From contig DVNM01000028.1 of the NCBI GenBank assembly GCA_018714405.1, forward strand, positions 9,456 to 73,455: a stretch of DNA of 64,000 nt, given 5' to 3'. The stretch comes from Scybalenecus merdavium. GTDB lineage: Bacteria; Bacillota; Clostridia; Oscillospirales; Acutalibacteraceae. The first letter of the stretch is position 1. Each line of letters begins with the position of its first letter. Below are positions 26,483 to 34,999 of this stretch, piece after piece. The notes under the pieces are model-generated. The model did no database searches, had not been told where the DNA came from, and was given only the letters and a program-made list of their open reading frames with translations. The position numbers were made by a program, and so were the translations under genes.

Positions 26483-26555
26483 GAGTGTTCACAATTATTT
26501 TACAGTTTGACCGGAACAAAAAATACACGGAACATTAAACGCCCGTCAGCCCGTA

Positions 26556-26584
26556 TTGACAGCGCGGTTCGCATACGCTAAAAT
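26556..26584 (+). promoter_or_regulatory. Promoter of the small membrane protein gene
   Basis: TTGACA (26556-26561), 17-bp spacer, TAAAAT (26579-26584). Confidence 0.8.
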
Positions 26585-26648
26585 ATTCTTGGGGGCATGC
26601 AGGCATAAAACCCGATTTGCCATACTGTACAGAACAGGAGGAGCATTT

Positions 26649-26840
26649 ATGATCGACAAAGAAACGTGGGAAACTATGGACGAAGACGAACAGAGAAGAG
26701 CCGTTTACGAGCTGCTGGAAAGGCAGATGAAAACACAGTTTCGCATCGACAATTCCCTGATGCATCTGCGTGTGATGCTGTTTTTGCTGATCTTAATACC
26801 GATCATCATGACGGTGCTCGGCCTTTTACTGCAGACTTAA
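26649..26840 (+). CDS. Small single-helix membrane protein, unknown function
   Basis: This 63-residue protein is not recognised. Its first two thirds are charged and helical (DKETWETMDEDEQRRAVYEL), and the last third is one membrane helix (LRVMLFLLILIPIIMTVLGLLL) ending at the C-terminus, a tail-anchored topology. AGGAGG lies 7 bases before ATG 26649. It has its own near-consensus promoter and terminator, so it is a genuine monocistronic gene. Confidence 0.8.
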   Translation: MIDKETWETMDEDEQRRAVYELLERQMKTQFRIDNSLMHLRVMLFLLILIPIIMTVLGLLLQT

Positions 26841-26860
26841 CGGCTGCCGAAAGCAGATAG

Positions 26861-26892
26861 CCCCCGCTGTCAAAAAAGCAGCGGGGGTTTTG
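26861..26892 (+). terminator. Terminator of the small membrane protein gene
   Basis: CCCCCGCTG (26861-26869), 9-base loop, CAGCGGGGG (26879-26887), TTTT. Confidence 0.9.
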
Positions 26893-26901
26893 CATTGCAA
26901 A

Positions 26902-26928
26902 CAAAAAAACGGCCAAAAGCCGTTTTTC
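26902..26928 (-). terminator. Terminator after khpA
   Basis: Minus strand AAAAACGGC, TTTTG loop, GCCGTTTTT then more T. The stem begins at the khpA stop codon. Confidence 0.9.
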
Positions 26929-27169
26929 AGTCAATTTCGATTGAAATTTTTTCGTCCTCTTTCGTAGCGGCGGCACGCATGACAACGCGAATCGCCTTGG
27001 CGATGCGGCCCTGCTTGCCGATCACGCGGCCCATATCCTCTTCCGCAACGTGAAGATGATAGGCGACAACGCCCTCGGCGTCGGGCTCGTCGATCTCGAT
27101 CGAGATCTGATCCGGGTGTTCCACAAGGCCTGCCACGATCGACACCAATAAGCTTTTCAGTTCTTCCAA
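26927..27169 (-). CDS. khpA: RNA-binding KH domain protein KhpA (YlqC)
   Basis: This 80-residue single KH-domain protein has the RNA-binding loop GRVIGKQGRIAKAIR (about residues 50-64). KhpA binds RNA with its partner KhpB and affects division and translation in Gram-positives. The start is TTG 27169: GGAGG is 8 bases upstream of it, while the longer frame would use GTG 27178 inside the ribosome site. It directly follows rpsP, the standard Firmicute order, but rimM, trmD and rplS do not follow; a terminator ends the operon here. Confidence 0.92.
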   Translation of the reverse strand: MEELKSLLVSIVAGLVEHPDQISIEIDEPDAEGVVAYHLHVAEEDMGRVIGKQGRIAKAIRVVMRAAATKEDEKISIEID

Positions 27170-27186
27170 AGAAAACACCTCCGAAA

Positions 27187-27429
27187 TTAAAGGATGCCTT
27201 CTTTTTTCAGTATCGCTTTTACTGTGTCTGTAGGCTGTGCACCGTTAGAGAGCCATTTTTTTGCTTTCTCGGCGTCAATTTTGATCTCGGCCGGGTCTAC
27301 CATTGTGTTGTAAGTACCGATTTCTTCAATGAAACGGCCATCGCGCGGGAATTTGGAATCCGCCACGACCACACGGTAGAACGGCGCCCTCTTAGCGCCC
27401 ATGCGGCGAAGTCTGATTTTTACTGCCAT
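27187..27429 (-). CDS. rpsP: 30S ribosomal protein S16
   Basis: This is a complete 80-residue S16: MAVKIRLRRMGAKRAPFYRVVVADS is the universal N-terminus, with GTYNTMVDPAEIKID in the middle. It lies 18 bp before khpA and 56 bp after ffh in one minus-strand operon. Confidence 0.98.
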   Translation of the reverse strand: MAVKIRLRRMGAKRAPFYRVVVADSKFPRDGRFIEEIGTYNTMVDPAEIKIDAEKAKKWLSNGAQPTDTVKAILKKEGIL

Positions 27430-27485
27430 TTTACATTACCTCCAATAAAATATTTATTCAACCAACAATTTGGGTGAAGCCAAAA

Positions 27486-28874
27486 TTAAAAACCGAACGG
27501 ATTTTTTCTGCCCATGTATTTTTCGGCCAGTTCGGGGTTTTGCTGCATAATGCGGCGCATTTTTTTGCTCATTTTCGGGCCGCCCTTGCCGCCGCCGAAC
27601 GATTTCATCATTTTCTGCATTTGATTGAACTGCGCGATCAGGCGGTTGACATCCTCCACCTTACGGCCGCAGCCGGCCGCGATACGGCGCTTGCGCGACG
27701 GATTGATGATGTCGGGTCTTTCCCGTTCCTGCGCAGTCATGGACTGAATGATGGAACGGTTGACGGCAAACGCGTTTTCGTCGATATCCTCATCCTTGAT
27801 CTTACCGCCGATGCCGGGGATCATTTTGATCGTATCTTTCAGGCTGCCCATGCGTTCGATCTGGTCGAACTGGTCAAGCAGGTCGTTGAAATCAAATTTG
27901 TTTTTGCGCAGCTTCTTCTCGAGCTCGGCCGCTTTCTTTTCATCGAGCGCCATTTCGGCACGCTCAATGAACGAAAGCACGTCGCCCATGCCGAGGATAC
28001 GCGAAGCCATGCGGTCGGGGTGGAACGTTTCCAGATCGCCAAGCTTTTCACCGGTGCCGATGAATTTGATGGGCTTGCCGGTCACGGCACGAACGGAAAG
28101 CGCAGCACCGCCGCGTGTGTCACCGTCGAGCTTAGTCAGGATCACGCCGTCGATGCCAAGCGTTTCGTTGAACGTTTTGGAAACGTTGACGGCATCCTGG
28201 CCGGTCATGGCGTCAATGACCAAAAGGATTTCGTGCGGGTGCAGTGTGGACTTGATGTTCTTCAGCTCGTCCATCAGCTGTTCATCCACATGCAGACGGC
28301 CGGCCGTATCGATAATAACATAGTCATGACCATGGTCCTTGGCGTATTTCACAGCCTCAGACGCGATGGTGACCGGGTCGCCCTGCCCCATTTCAAAAAC
28401 CGGGGTATCTACCTGGGCGCCGACGACCTGCAGCTGCTTGATAGCCGCCGGACGGTACACGTCACACGCGACAAGCAGCGGACGGTGCCCCTCGTTTTTC
28501 AATTTGCGCGCAAGCTTTGCAGAATGGGTCGTTTTACCGGAGCCCTGCAAACCGCACATCATCAAAATCGTAGGCGGATGGTTGGCGATCGCCAAACGGC
28601 TTTCGCTGCCGCCCATCAGCTGGGTCAGCTCTTCGTTGACGATTTTAATGACCATCTGGCCGGGCGTCAGCGACTCCATTACATCAGAGCCGATGGCACG
28701 TTCCGTCACTTTTGCCGTAAATTCTTTGGCAACTTTATAGTTTACGTCTGCCTCCAAAAGGGCAAGGCGCACTTCGCGCATGGCTTCCTTGACATCTGAC
28801 TCCGTCAGCTTGCCTTTTGCACGAAGCTTTTTAAATGCGTTGTCAAGGCGTTCGCTTAAATTTTCAAATGCCAA
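27486..28874 (-). CDS. ffh: Signal recognition particle protein Ffh
   Basis: Ffh binds signal sequences of nascent membrane proteins and delivers them to FtsY. The 462-residue chain has the N domain, the GTPase domain (P-loop GLQGSGKTT near residue 107, DTAGRLHVD, TKLDGDTRGG), and the methionine-rich M domain (from about 300, with QFNQMQKMMKSF and the SRP RNA-binding SRKRRIAAGCGR). Its neighbour ylxM upstream is the conserved companion. The SRP RNA gene itself is not in the window. Confidence 0.98.
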   Translation of the reverse strand: MAFENLSERLDNAFKKLRAKGKLTESDVKEAMREVRLALLEADVNYKVAKEFTAKVTERAIGSDVMESLTPGQMVIKIVNEELTQLMGGSESRLAIANHPPTILMMCGLQGSGKTTHSAKLARKLKNEGHRPLLVACDVYRPAAIKQLQVVGAQVDTPVFEMGQGDPVTIASEAVKYAKDHGHDYVIIDTAGRLHVDEQLMDELKNIKSTLHPHEILLVIDAMTGQDAVNVSKTFNETLGIDGVILTKLDGDTRGGAALSVRAVTGKPIKFIGTGEKLGDLETFHPDRMASRILGMGDVLSFIERAEMALDEKKAAELEKKLRKNKFDFNDLLDQFDQIERMGSLKDTIKMIPGIGGKIKDEDIDENAFAVNRSIIQSMTAQERERPDIINPSRKRRIAAGCGRKVEDVNRLIAQFNQMQKMMKSFGGGKGGPKMSKKMRRIMQQNPELAEKYMGRKNPFGF

Positions 28875-28912
28875 ACTGTTCCCTCCTGCAGCGAAAATTA
28901 TGTAAGAAGCCC

Positions 28913-29287
28913 TTACACAAATGACTGGTCGCTCAAGATCTCGACAAGAGAACGGATCTTCGTTACGTTGTCGTTGATCTCGCGGGAAAGGTCGTGTGAA
29001 AGGTTGTAACGGTTGATGTTTTCGGCACAGGCAGTGATCTCCTCCAGGCTTTTGCGCAGCTCCTCATGCCTGGCAGCCAGATGCAGCTTAGATTCCATTT
29101 CGATCAGCTGCGCTTCGGCGCGCTTGACGGCATCGCGCACACCCTGGCGGGTAATGCCCTCGTTTTCCGCAATTTCAGACAGGGACAGATCCTCGTCATA
29201 ATAATACATCAAAAAATTGCGCTGTTTTTGTGTAAGCATTTCACCGTAAAAATCAAGAAGCAGTGAAATTTCAAGATTTTTGGGCAC
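28913..29287 (-). CDS. ylxM: YlxM-family putative DNA-binding protein
   Basis: This 124-residue UPF0122 protein has a sigma-70 region 4-like helix-turn-helix: LTQKQRNFLMYYYDEDLS then SLSEIAENEGITRQGVRDAVKR. YlxM is always found next to ffh and in some species modulates SRP function. GTG 29287 (VPKNLEISLLLDFYGEML) fits the family start and has GGGGGAG upstream; the in-frame region further upstream lacks homology. Confidence 0.92.
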   Translation of the reverse strand: MPKNLEISLLLDFYGEMLTQKQRNFLMYYYDEDLSLSEIAENEGITRQGVRDAVKRAEAQLIEMESKLHLAARHEELRKSLEEITACAENINRYNLSHDLSREINDNVTKIRSLVEILSDQSFV

Positions 29288-29343
29288 GTCTCTCCCCCCT
29301 GTGACCCGCACATGTAAAGTATTTTATCTTTACAGCAAAAAGT

Positions 29344-29372
29344 ATTATACTAAATCATCGCTGCATTGTCAA
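29344..29372 (-). promoter_or_regulatory. Promoter of the ylxM-ffh-rpsP-khpA operon
   Basis: Minus strand TTGACA (29367-29372), exactly 17 bp, TATAAT (29344-29349): a full consensus promoter. A GTAAAG/CTTTAC dyad lies in the leader. Confidence 0.95.
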
Positions 29373-29454
29373 GAAAATTTACCAGAATACGAAAAAATTC
29401 TATATATTTTACGTTTGCGCCATATTAAAGCACGCACATCAAGGCATAGCCGCT

Positions 29455-30255
29455 TTATAACAGCCCATTTTCCATTTCCTCAGTATCTGGCAGACGGCAG
29501 TCAAATTGTTTTCTGCCGCTCCACTGTTTGGTTGTGCGCCCATTCATGGAATTGTCGTGCCAGGTCGTCAGGTTGGTCAGACAGGAGCGGATAAAAACCT
29601 GCTCATACACCTGCCGACACTGCTGTGTTTTGTTGAACGCATAGCCATGTATGACCGGGCGGCTGCCGGAAAGAAAGTATTCGCGCAGCGTAACGGCATT
29701 GAAAAGCACACCGTCTTCACCGGTAAAATACGTATTGAAAGACGGGTCAAAAAGCGCCCACTGTTTTCTTTCTTTCAAATAGACATGCACAGTCAGATGA
29801 TTGCCGTTTTTATTGGCATCCAGCATGGCGATCGGGTAAGCCGGTATGCCGAATGCCTGCAAAAGGTCAGACAGCACAATGGCCTTAAAACGGCAGTTGA
29901 TCGCATTTTTGAACGGCTTGCGATAAGCGTAATCCAGGATCTGAAGCGGATCGTCCCGCAGCAAATGGTACTGCGCGCCGCTGTACCAGGTGTTATCGGT
30001 CAGCCACTGCATAACCGATAACGCACGTTCAAAATCGGTATTTCCACGCACGGCCGTGTCCAGTGCATACTTCTGCCGCAGCGCGTCATAAACGGGCAGG
30101 TAAGTAAACAGCCCCGGGACATCCGGCCGTTTTAAACCGTCCGTATCACCGCGTGACAGAGGCGGCACCTTAGAGAGGTCTGTGCTTTGCACAAACGCAA
30201 TATAATTTTCCAGCTTGGAATACTTTTTGAGCTTTAACCATAACAGCGGTGACAT
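29455..30255 (-). CDS. Transglutaminase-like domain protein
   Basis: This 266-residue cytoplasmic protein (no signal peptide) carries the transglutaminase/papain-like triad: Cys in INCRFKA (about residue 121), His in HLTVHVYLKE (about 155), Asp in ALFDPSFN (about 169). Members of this bacterial group may be amidases or proteases; the substrate is unknown. AAAGGAG precedes ATG 30255. It stands alone between the ylxM promoter and the L,D-transpeptidase region. No strong terminator was seen after it. Confidence 0.8.
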   Translation of the reverse strand: MSPLLWLKLKKYSKLENYIAFVQSTDLSKVPPLSRGDTDGLKRPDVPGLFTYLPVYDALRQKYALDTAVRGNTDFERALSVMQWLTDNTWYSGAQYHLLRDDPLQILDYAYRKPFKNAINCRFKAIVLSDLLQAFGIPAYPIAMLDANKNGNHLTVHVYLKERKQWALFDPSFNTYFTGEDGVLFNAVTLREYFLSGSRPVIHGYAFNKTQQCRQVYEQVFIRSCLTNLTTWHDNSMNGRTTKQWSGRKQFDCRLPDTEEMENGLL

Positions 30256-30345
30256 CCATCTGCACTCCTTTTATGATTTAAATAAAACAGTCATTGGAAC
30301 CATTCTAAATTCATATTAACATATTGTTTAGAAAAATACAACACA

Positions 30346-30367
30346 AAAGCGGCTTTTCAGCCGCTTT
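30346..30367 (-). terminator. Terminator of the L,D-transpeptidase gene
   Basis: AAAGCGGC and GCCGCTTT with a 6-base loop, then TTTGTGTT on the minus strand; the T-run is short. Confidence 0.7.
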
Positions 30368-30370
30368 CTG

Positions 30371-31468
30371 TCAGCAGTCCGCCTGATCGCACGGCGCTGC
30401 ACACGTTGTTTTATTGGTGATCGTATTCTGTCCGTTGCCTGATGTCTGCGCCGGCGGGGCATTCCATGGGTTTTTCGGATCCGGATCCGTCGGATCCCAG
30501 CCGCGGCGGCAGTCGTTCAGGTCGATCTTGACCGGCTTGGGTCTTTCGAGCGGTTCGGGCGCGTCGCTGTCATAAATCACGACCGCTGTATTTTTCGGGC
30601 AGTTGTCGTAGATCCACTTGGCGTCTTTCACGCTCAGGCGGATGCAGCCGAGCGAAGCCGCAGAACCCAGCTTGTTGTACTCAGCAGACTCCAGGTCGCC
30701 CTTATCTTTCGTATAATATGGAACAGAGTGAAACAGAATGTGCCCCGTGATGCGCGTAGCATACTGGCCGTAAACATTGCCCTCCAGAAGGCGCCATGTA
30801 TAGCGGTCCGTTGTGGCAAACGTACCGCGCGGCGTGTTGCCGGATGTACCGACCGAACATACCATGGCCCGGTAAGGCTTGGTATATTCCCCGGCGCTGT
30901 CTTTTTTATAGACCGTGACCAGATTCTGGGTGCGGTTGACTTTGATCAGATACGGGCTGGTCGTCTGCACGGCGGGTTCTTTTTCTGTCAGGCTGGATGA
31001 CGGCACATAGCCGGTTTTATTTTTATAGACGACCTGTGTCCAGCCGTTGGAACAGCGTCCCTTTACAGAAATGCGCGTATTTTTGGTGGCCGTACCCAGT
31101 TTTTTGGCTGTATCGCAAGCAGAGGCGCGCACGGGCGTGTCCGTCGTCAGGTAACGTTCTTCACTGACCGGCGTAACCTGCGGCGCTGTGGCAGAAGACG
31201 GCGCAGGTTCAGACGGCCGCGGCGCGGCAGTTGTGCCGGTGTGCGGCTGCGATGCGCTAGGCGTTGTGATTTCACCGGACGTTTCCGGCGCAGAAGTATC
31301 ATCTGCCGGCGTACCGGTCGCAGCCGCCGGTACTTTTTCAGCCGACTGACCGGAAGGCAGGAGCTGCGGAAAAAAGAAGTATATTGCTGCCGCACACACG
31401 GCGGCAGCGCACAAAACACCGGCCGTCACAATACAGGCACGCTTGATTTTTTTACGGTCCGTTTTCAT
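30371..31468 (-). CDS. L,D-transpeptidase (YkuD) with SH3b domain
   Basis: This 365-residue exported enzyme has an N-terminal membrane anchor (about 10-34) and a long Thr/Pro/Ser-rich stalk (40-105). An SH3b-type wall-binding region follows (about 110-160), then the YkuD catalytic domain. The catalytic set is HSVPYY (His) and SLGCIRLS (Cys), the YkuD consensus H...S-x-G-C-x-R. Such enzymes make 3-3 crosslinks between DAP residues or attach proteins to the wall, consistent with the DAP-type MurE. The tail (about 315-365) is Cys/Pro/Asn-rich. ATG 31468 has GAGGA upstream. Confidence 0.93.
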   Translation of the reverse strand: MKTDRKKIKRACIVTAGVLCAAAVCAAAIYFFFPQLLPSGQSAEKVPAAATGTPADDTSAPETSGEITTPSASQPHTGTTAAPRPSEPAPSSATAPQVTPVSEERYLTTDTPVRASACDTAKKLGTATKNTRISVKGRCSNGWTQVVYKNKTGYVPSSSLTEKEPAVQTTSPYLIKVNRTQNLVTVYKKDSAGEYTKPYRAMVCSVGTSGNTPRGTFATTDRYTWRLLEGNVYGQYATRITGHILFHSVPYYTKDKGDLESAEYNKLGSAASLGCIRLSVKDAKWIYDNCPKNTAVVIYDSDAPEPLERPKPVKIDLNDCRRGWDPTDPDPKNPWNAPPAQTSGNGQNTITNKTTCAAPCDQADC

Positions 31469-31559
31469 ATTCGTCCTCAATTCAACATCTGCTTTTCACC
31501 ATACAAGGCGGAAAAGCGCACGGCACAGGGGCGCCGTTTTAATTGGTCAATGCAAAAAA

Positions 31560-32174
31560 TCAGCCATTTTTCTTGCGGCGCACCGCCACCACAACGATGA
31601 CGGCGACAACGGCAACACAAAGCACCGTGACCGCCGCCACCGGTACAATATTGGATGCGGCGCCCGTTTCCGGCGCAGAAGTTGTTTCTGTTTCTGCTGT
31701 ATTTTGCGTACTTTCGCCGGACGATGCCGTGGAATCGCCCTGTGCGGCGGTCTGCGCATCGTCAGCCGTTCCCGATGATGAGCCCGACTCGCCAGACGGC
31801 GCACTATCTGTTCCAAAATCCACAAGCACATTCACATACGGAATGCCGTGGTACTCGTTGATAAAGCGAAGCGTGACCGAATTGCCGCTTTCAGAAAGCA
31901 GCTCATAATCCGTGCCCTCTACCGACCACGGGAACTCCCAGCCAGTCAGTTTACCGGAACCAATATAAGTAAAGGTGTGCGCATCGGACTCCTGGTCATA
32001 AACCGTCTCTACATGATTCGGGTCATATTCACCGTTTACATAAACAGATATATCCTGTATATTACCCCAGTTGGGCTCCGGGAAGTCACTGTCGGCTGCA
32101 AAAGCGGGCACAGCCACCAATAAGCTGACAACCAGCAGTATGCTTGCTAACAGTGTTGAAATTTGTTTTTTCAT
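31560..32174 (-). CDS. Putative surface-anchored protein, unknown function
   Basis: This 204-residue protein has a clear signal peptide (MKKQISTLL...PAFA, cleavage near residue 26). An aromatic-rich globular part follows (about 27-125, ending YVNVLVDFGTD). Then come a Ser/Thr/Gly/Glu-rich linker (126-172), a C-terminal membrane helix (about 178-198) and RRKKNG. The layout is that of a wall-spanning membrane-anchored protein; no LPxTG motif is visible. GGAGG precedes ATG 32174. It lies 91 bp upstream of the L,D-transpeptidase on the same strand, so they may share a transcript. The domain was not recognised. Confidence 0.75.
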   Translation of the reverse strand: MKKQISTLLASILLVVSLLVAVPAFAADSDFPEPNWGNIQDISVYVNGEYDPNHVETVYDQESDAHTFTYIGSGKLTGWEFPWSVEGTDYELLSESGNSVTLRFINEYHGIPYVNVLVDFGTDSAPSGESGSSSGTADDAQTAAQGDSTASSGESTQNTAETETTSAPETGAASNIVPVAAVTVLCVAVVAVIVVVAVRRKKNG

Positions 32175-32287
32175 AAATCGCACCTCCAAATTTCAGTCAA
32201 GCAAATAATGTCTCTATATATTAAGAGTCATTTTGCACGCAGACTGTTACATTTATTTTAAAAGAATTTCATAAAAAATGCAAGCGT

Positions 32288-32318
32288 AAAAAAACGGCGC
32301 AGCCAAATGGCTGCGCCG
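32288..32318 (-). terminator. Terminator of rpsB-tsf
   Basis: A perfect 10-bp stem, CGGCGCAGCC with its complement around an AAAT loop, then TTTTTTT on the minus strand. Confidence 0.95.
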
Positions 32319-32334
32319 CATATTTTTAAATGAT

Positions 32335-33267
32335 TTAGCCTTTGACGGCTTTGGCGATCTCTTCTGCGAAGTTTTCTTCTTTCTTCTGCAGGCCTTCGCC
32401 CTTGGCGAAGCGGACAAAACCGTTGATCTTTACATCAGCGCCAAGCTTTTTCGCGACGTCCGCCACATACTGACCGACGGATTCGTGATTGGTGGCCTTG
32501 ACAAATTCCTGATCGACCAGGCAGTTTTCCTTGTAATACTTGGACATTTTGCCGGCGGCGATCTTTTCAATGACCTGTTCGGGTTTGTTGGCCATTTTCG
32601 GGTCTTCCTTGATCTGGATGGCCAGGATCTCTTTCTCGTGTGCGACCACGTCGGCCGGAACGGAAGCCTCGTCCAGATAAGCCGGGCTCATAGCCGCGAC
32701 TTGCATGGCAACGTCTTTGGCCATCTCGTTGAAGTCCGCATTGTCGAGCATGGCAGCATCCGCGTCAAAACCAACCAGAACGCCGACAGAACCGCCTGCA
32801 TGCACATAGGTGGAGACAACGCCGTCCATCGTTTCAAAACGGCGGATCTTCATGTTTTCACCGATCGAAAGGATCAGTTCATTGAGCGTTTCGGTCACGG
32901 TCTTGTCGGTGCCGTCATACTTGCAGTCTGCAAGGGCCTCTACATCGGCCGGTGCACAGGCAAGGATCGTTTTAGCAACGCCCTCTACAAAGTTTGTGAA
33001 TTTTTCATTTTTAGCGACAAAGTCTGTTTCGCTGTTGACCTCAACGATCACAGCTTTTTTGGCAGCCTTGTCATAGTAAGAAAGCACAACGCCTTCGGCA
33101 GCGATTCTGGAAGCCTTTTTGGCGGCGGCCGCCAGACCTTTTTCACGAAGGAAGTCGATTGCCTTGTCCATATCGCCGTCGGCTTCGGTCAGCGCTTTTT
33201 TGCATTCCATCATGCCGACACCGGTCTTTTCACGAAGTGCTTTTACGTCTTTCGCTGTAAATGCCAT
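32335..33267 (-). CDS. tsf: Elongation factor Ts
   Basis: EF-Ts exchanges GDP for GTP on EF-Tu. The 310-residue chain begins with the UBA-like domain (KALREKTGVGMMECKKALTE, residues about 9-28) and continues with EVNSETDFVAKNEKF, the diagnostic core motif. It follows rpsB by 20 bp in the universal order and ends at a strong terminator. pyrH and frr are not adjacent downstream. Confidence 0.98.
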   Translation of the reverse strand: MAFTAKDVKALREKTGVGMMECKKALTEADGDMDKAIDFLREKGLAAAAKKASRIAAEGVVLSYYDKAAKKAVIVEVNSETDFVAKNEKFTNFVEGVAKTILACAPADVEALADCKYDGTDKTVTETLNELILSIGENMKIRRFETMDGVVSTYVHAGGSVGVLVGFDADAAMLDNADFNEMAKDVAMQVAAMSPAYLDEASVPADVVAHEKEILAIQIKEDPKMANKPEQVIEKIAAGKMSKYYKENCLVDQEFVKATNHESVGQYVADVAKKLGADVKINGFVRFAKGEGLQKKEENFAEEIAKAVKG

Positions 33268-33287
33268 TGTCCTTTTCCTCCTGTTTC

Positions 33288-34052
33288 TTATTCCGCAGCA
33301 GCCTCGGCCGGTGCTTCAGCGGCCTCTTCTGCCTGTTCGCCCTCTGTTTCTTCTGCAACGTCGCTGCCGCCGCGGCCTTCGATGACTGCATCGGCCATAG
33401 CGCCGGCGATCAGCTTAACGGCACGGATCGCGTCGTCGTTGCCGGGGATGACATAGTCGATCTCGTCCGGGTCACAGTTGGTGTCCACGATCGCAACGAT
33501 CGGCAGGCCGAGCTTGATGGCCTCGGACACGGCGATTCTTTCTTTTCTCGGGTCAACGATGAACATGGCCTGCGGGATCTTCTTCATTTCGGTGATGCCG
33601 CCCAGGTACTTTTCAAGCTTTTCGATTTCGAGTTCAAGCTTTGCAACTTCCTTTTTCGGCAGCATGTCGAAAGTGCCGTCGCCCTGCATCGTCTTCAGCT
33701 GGGCAAGACGAGCCACTCTGGTGCGGATTGTCTTGAAGTTTGTGAGCATACCGCCAAGCCAACGGGCGTTGACATAAGGCATTGCGCAGCGCGTAGCCTC
33801 TTCGCGGATGCTTTCCTGTGCCTGCTTTTTGGTGCCGACGAAGATGATCTCGCCGCCCTCGGCAGCCAGGTCACGCACGAACATGTACGCCTCGTCAAGC
33901 TTTTTCACCGTCTTCTGCAGGTCGATGATGTAGATGCCGTTTCTCTCCGTAAAGATGTACGGCGCCATTTTGGGGTTCCATCTTCTGGTCTGGTGACCGA
34001 AATGCACGCCGGCCTCCAGCAGCTGTTTCATGGATACAACATTTTTTGCCAT
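33288..34052 (-). CDS. rpsB: 30S ribosomal protein S2
   Basis: S2 is complete (254 residues), with MKQLLEAGVHFGHQTRRWNP at the start and the conserved KKIPQAMFIVDPRKE and PGNDDAIRAVKLI motifs. The C-terminus is a long Glu/Ala tail, a common variable extension. AGGAGG precedes ATG 34052. A structured leader and a good promoter lie upstream. Confidence 0.98.
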   Translation of the reverse strand: MAKNVVSMKQLLEAGVHFGHQTRRWNPKMAPYIFTERNGIYIIDLQKTVKKLDEAYMFVRDLAAEGGEIIFVGTKKQAQESIREEATRCAMPYVNARWLGGMLTNFKTIRTRVARLAQLKTMQGDGTFDMLPKKEVAKLELEIEKLEKYLGGITEMKKIPQAMFIVDPRKERIAVSEAIKLGLPIVAIVDTNCDPDEIDYVIPGNDDAIRAVKLIAGAMADAVIEGRGGSDVAEETEGEQAEEAAEAPAEAAAE

Positions 34053-34081
34053 TTTGAAATCCTCCTTTTCGGTTGTTCCTC

Positions 34082-34135
34082 CACACCGGGCTATGGCAAA
34101 TGCCCTTTAGACAACCTCGGGCACAGCACGGTGTG
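34082..34135 (-). promoter_or_regulatory. Structured 5' leader of rpsB-tsf mRNA
   Basis: CACACCG (34082-34088) and CGGTGTG (34129-34135) close a domain with an inner GGGC/GCCC arm and a GC-rich second arm, ending about 30 bases before the rpsB start. Ribosomal protein leaders often bind their own product. S2 autoregulation through this RNA is inference. Confidence 0.55.
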
Positions 34136-34160
34136 TGCGTATTCTTACGAATGCTCTGGT

Positions 34161-34189
34161 ATTTTACCATGGCACGGCGGAAAAATCAA
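34161..34189 (-). promoter_or_regulatory. Promoter of rpsB-tsf
   Basis: Minus strand TTGATT (34184-34189), 17 bp, TAAAAT (34161-34166). Confidence 0.8.
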
Positions 34190-34282
34190 GGTTTTTCTTT
34201 GCAAAAGCGCCGTTTTTTCACAAATTTGCGCAGTTTCACAAAAGCGGCGCATAAATCGGCATTTTCCTTATAAGCTAAGGCG

Positions 34283-34999
34283 CTAACGGATGTATTTTTG
34301 CAGAAAATCTTTTCGGGCGTTCGTCTCAAGCCGGTCGTCCAGCACCTGCAGCGTGACAGGGCCGTATTTCTTTTGCAGCGCCGTTTGCAGCATATGGTCG
34401 GCAAAAGCGGGATTGCGCGGCAGAAACGGCCCGTGCGCATATGTGCCGAACGTATTTTTATAGTGCGCGCCCTCTGTTTTATCTTTCCCGTTGTTGCCAA
34501 AGCCGCGCACCACGCGCCCGAGCGGCGGCACGTTTCCAAGATATGTGCGCCCGGCATGGTTTTCAAAGCCGACCGCCACCGTGCTGCCGCAGCGAAAGGC
34601 AAAATTACCGATCAGGCGCTTCTCCCCCGCCACGGTGTACAGATCGAGCGCGCCGGAAAACACCAGCCGCTTGCCATCTGCCGCCTGGTAATACCGGCCG
34701 AGAAGCTGGTAGCCGCCGCAGATGGCCAAAACGACACGCCCCTGCTCCACGATCTGACACAAGGCTGCATCCTTGCCCATATTTTTTAAATCACCAAGCA
34801 AGACGCCCTGCTCAAAATCCTGCCCGCCGCCGATAAAATAAATGTCGTAATCTGTCGGCAAAGGCAGGCCGCACGGGAATTCATCGATCTGCACCGCAAC
34901 GCCCCGCATGCGGCTGCGCCAGCAAAGGCAGCGCAGATTGCCGCCGTCGCCGTAAAGATTCAAAAGATCCGGGTACACATAAGCGATCTTCAGCATCAT
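34283..34999 (-). CDS. gatD: Lipid II isoglutaminyl synthase, glutaminase subunit GatD
   Basis: GatD releases ammonia from glutamine for MurT, which amidates D-Glu of the lipid II stem to D-isoglutamine. The 238-residue class I amidotransferase of the CobB/CobQ type has its nucleophile Cys in LAICGGYQLLG (about residue 95) and the catalytic His in TYAHGPFLPRNP (about 190). The stop/start junction with murT (ATGATG) shows coupling. Three cysteines near residues 24-43 are unusual but not catalytic. Confidence 0.95.
   Translation of the reverse strand: MMLKIAYVYPDLLNLYGDGGNLRCLCWRSRMRGVAVQIDEFPCGLPLPTDYDIYFIGGGQDFEQGVLLGDLKNMGKDAALCQIVEQGRVVLAICGGYQLLGRYYQAADGKRLVFSGALDLYTVAGEKRLIGNFAFRCGSTVAVGFENHAGRTYLGNVPPLGRVVRGFGNNGKDKTEGAHYKNTFGTYAHGPFLPRNPAFADHMLQTALQKKYGPVTLQVLDDRLETNARKDFLQKYIR

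Noticed and set aside
27474..28799. A 441-codon plus-strand frame over ffh
   Set aside because: ffh is unmistakable on the minus strand; the antisense translation has no recognisable domain.
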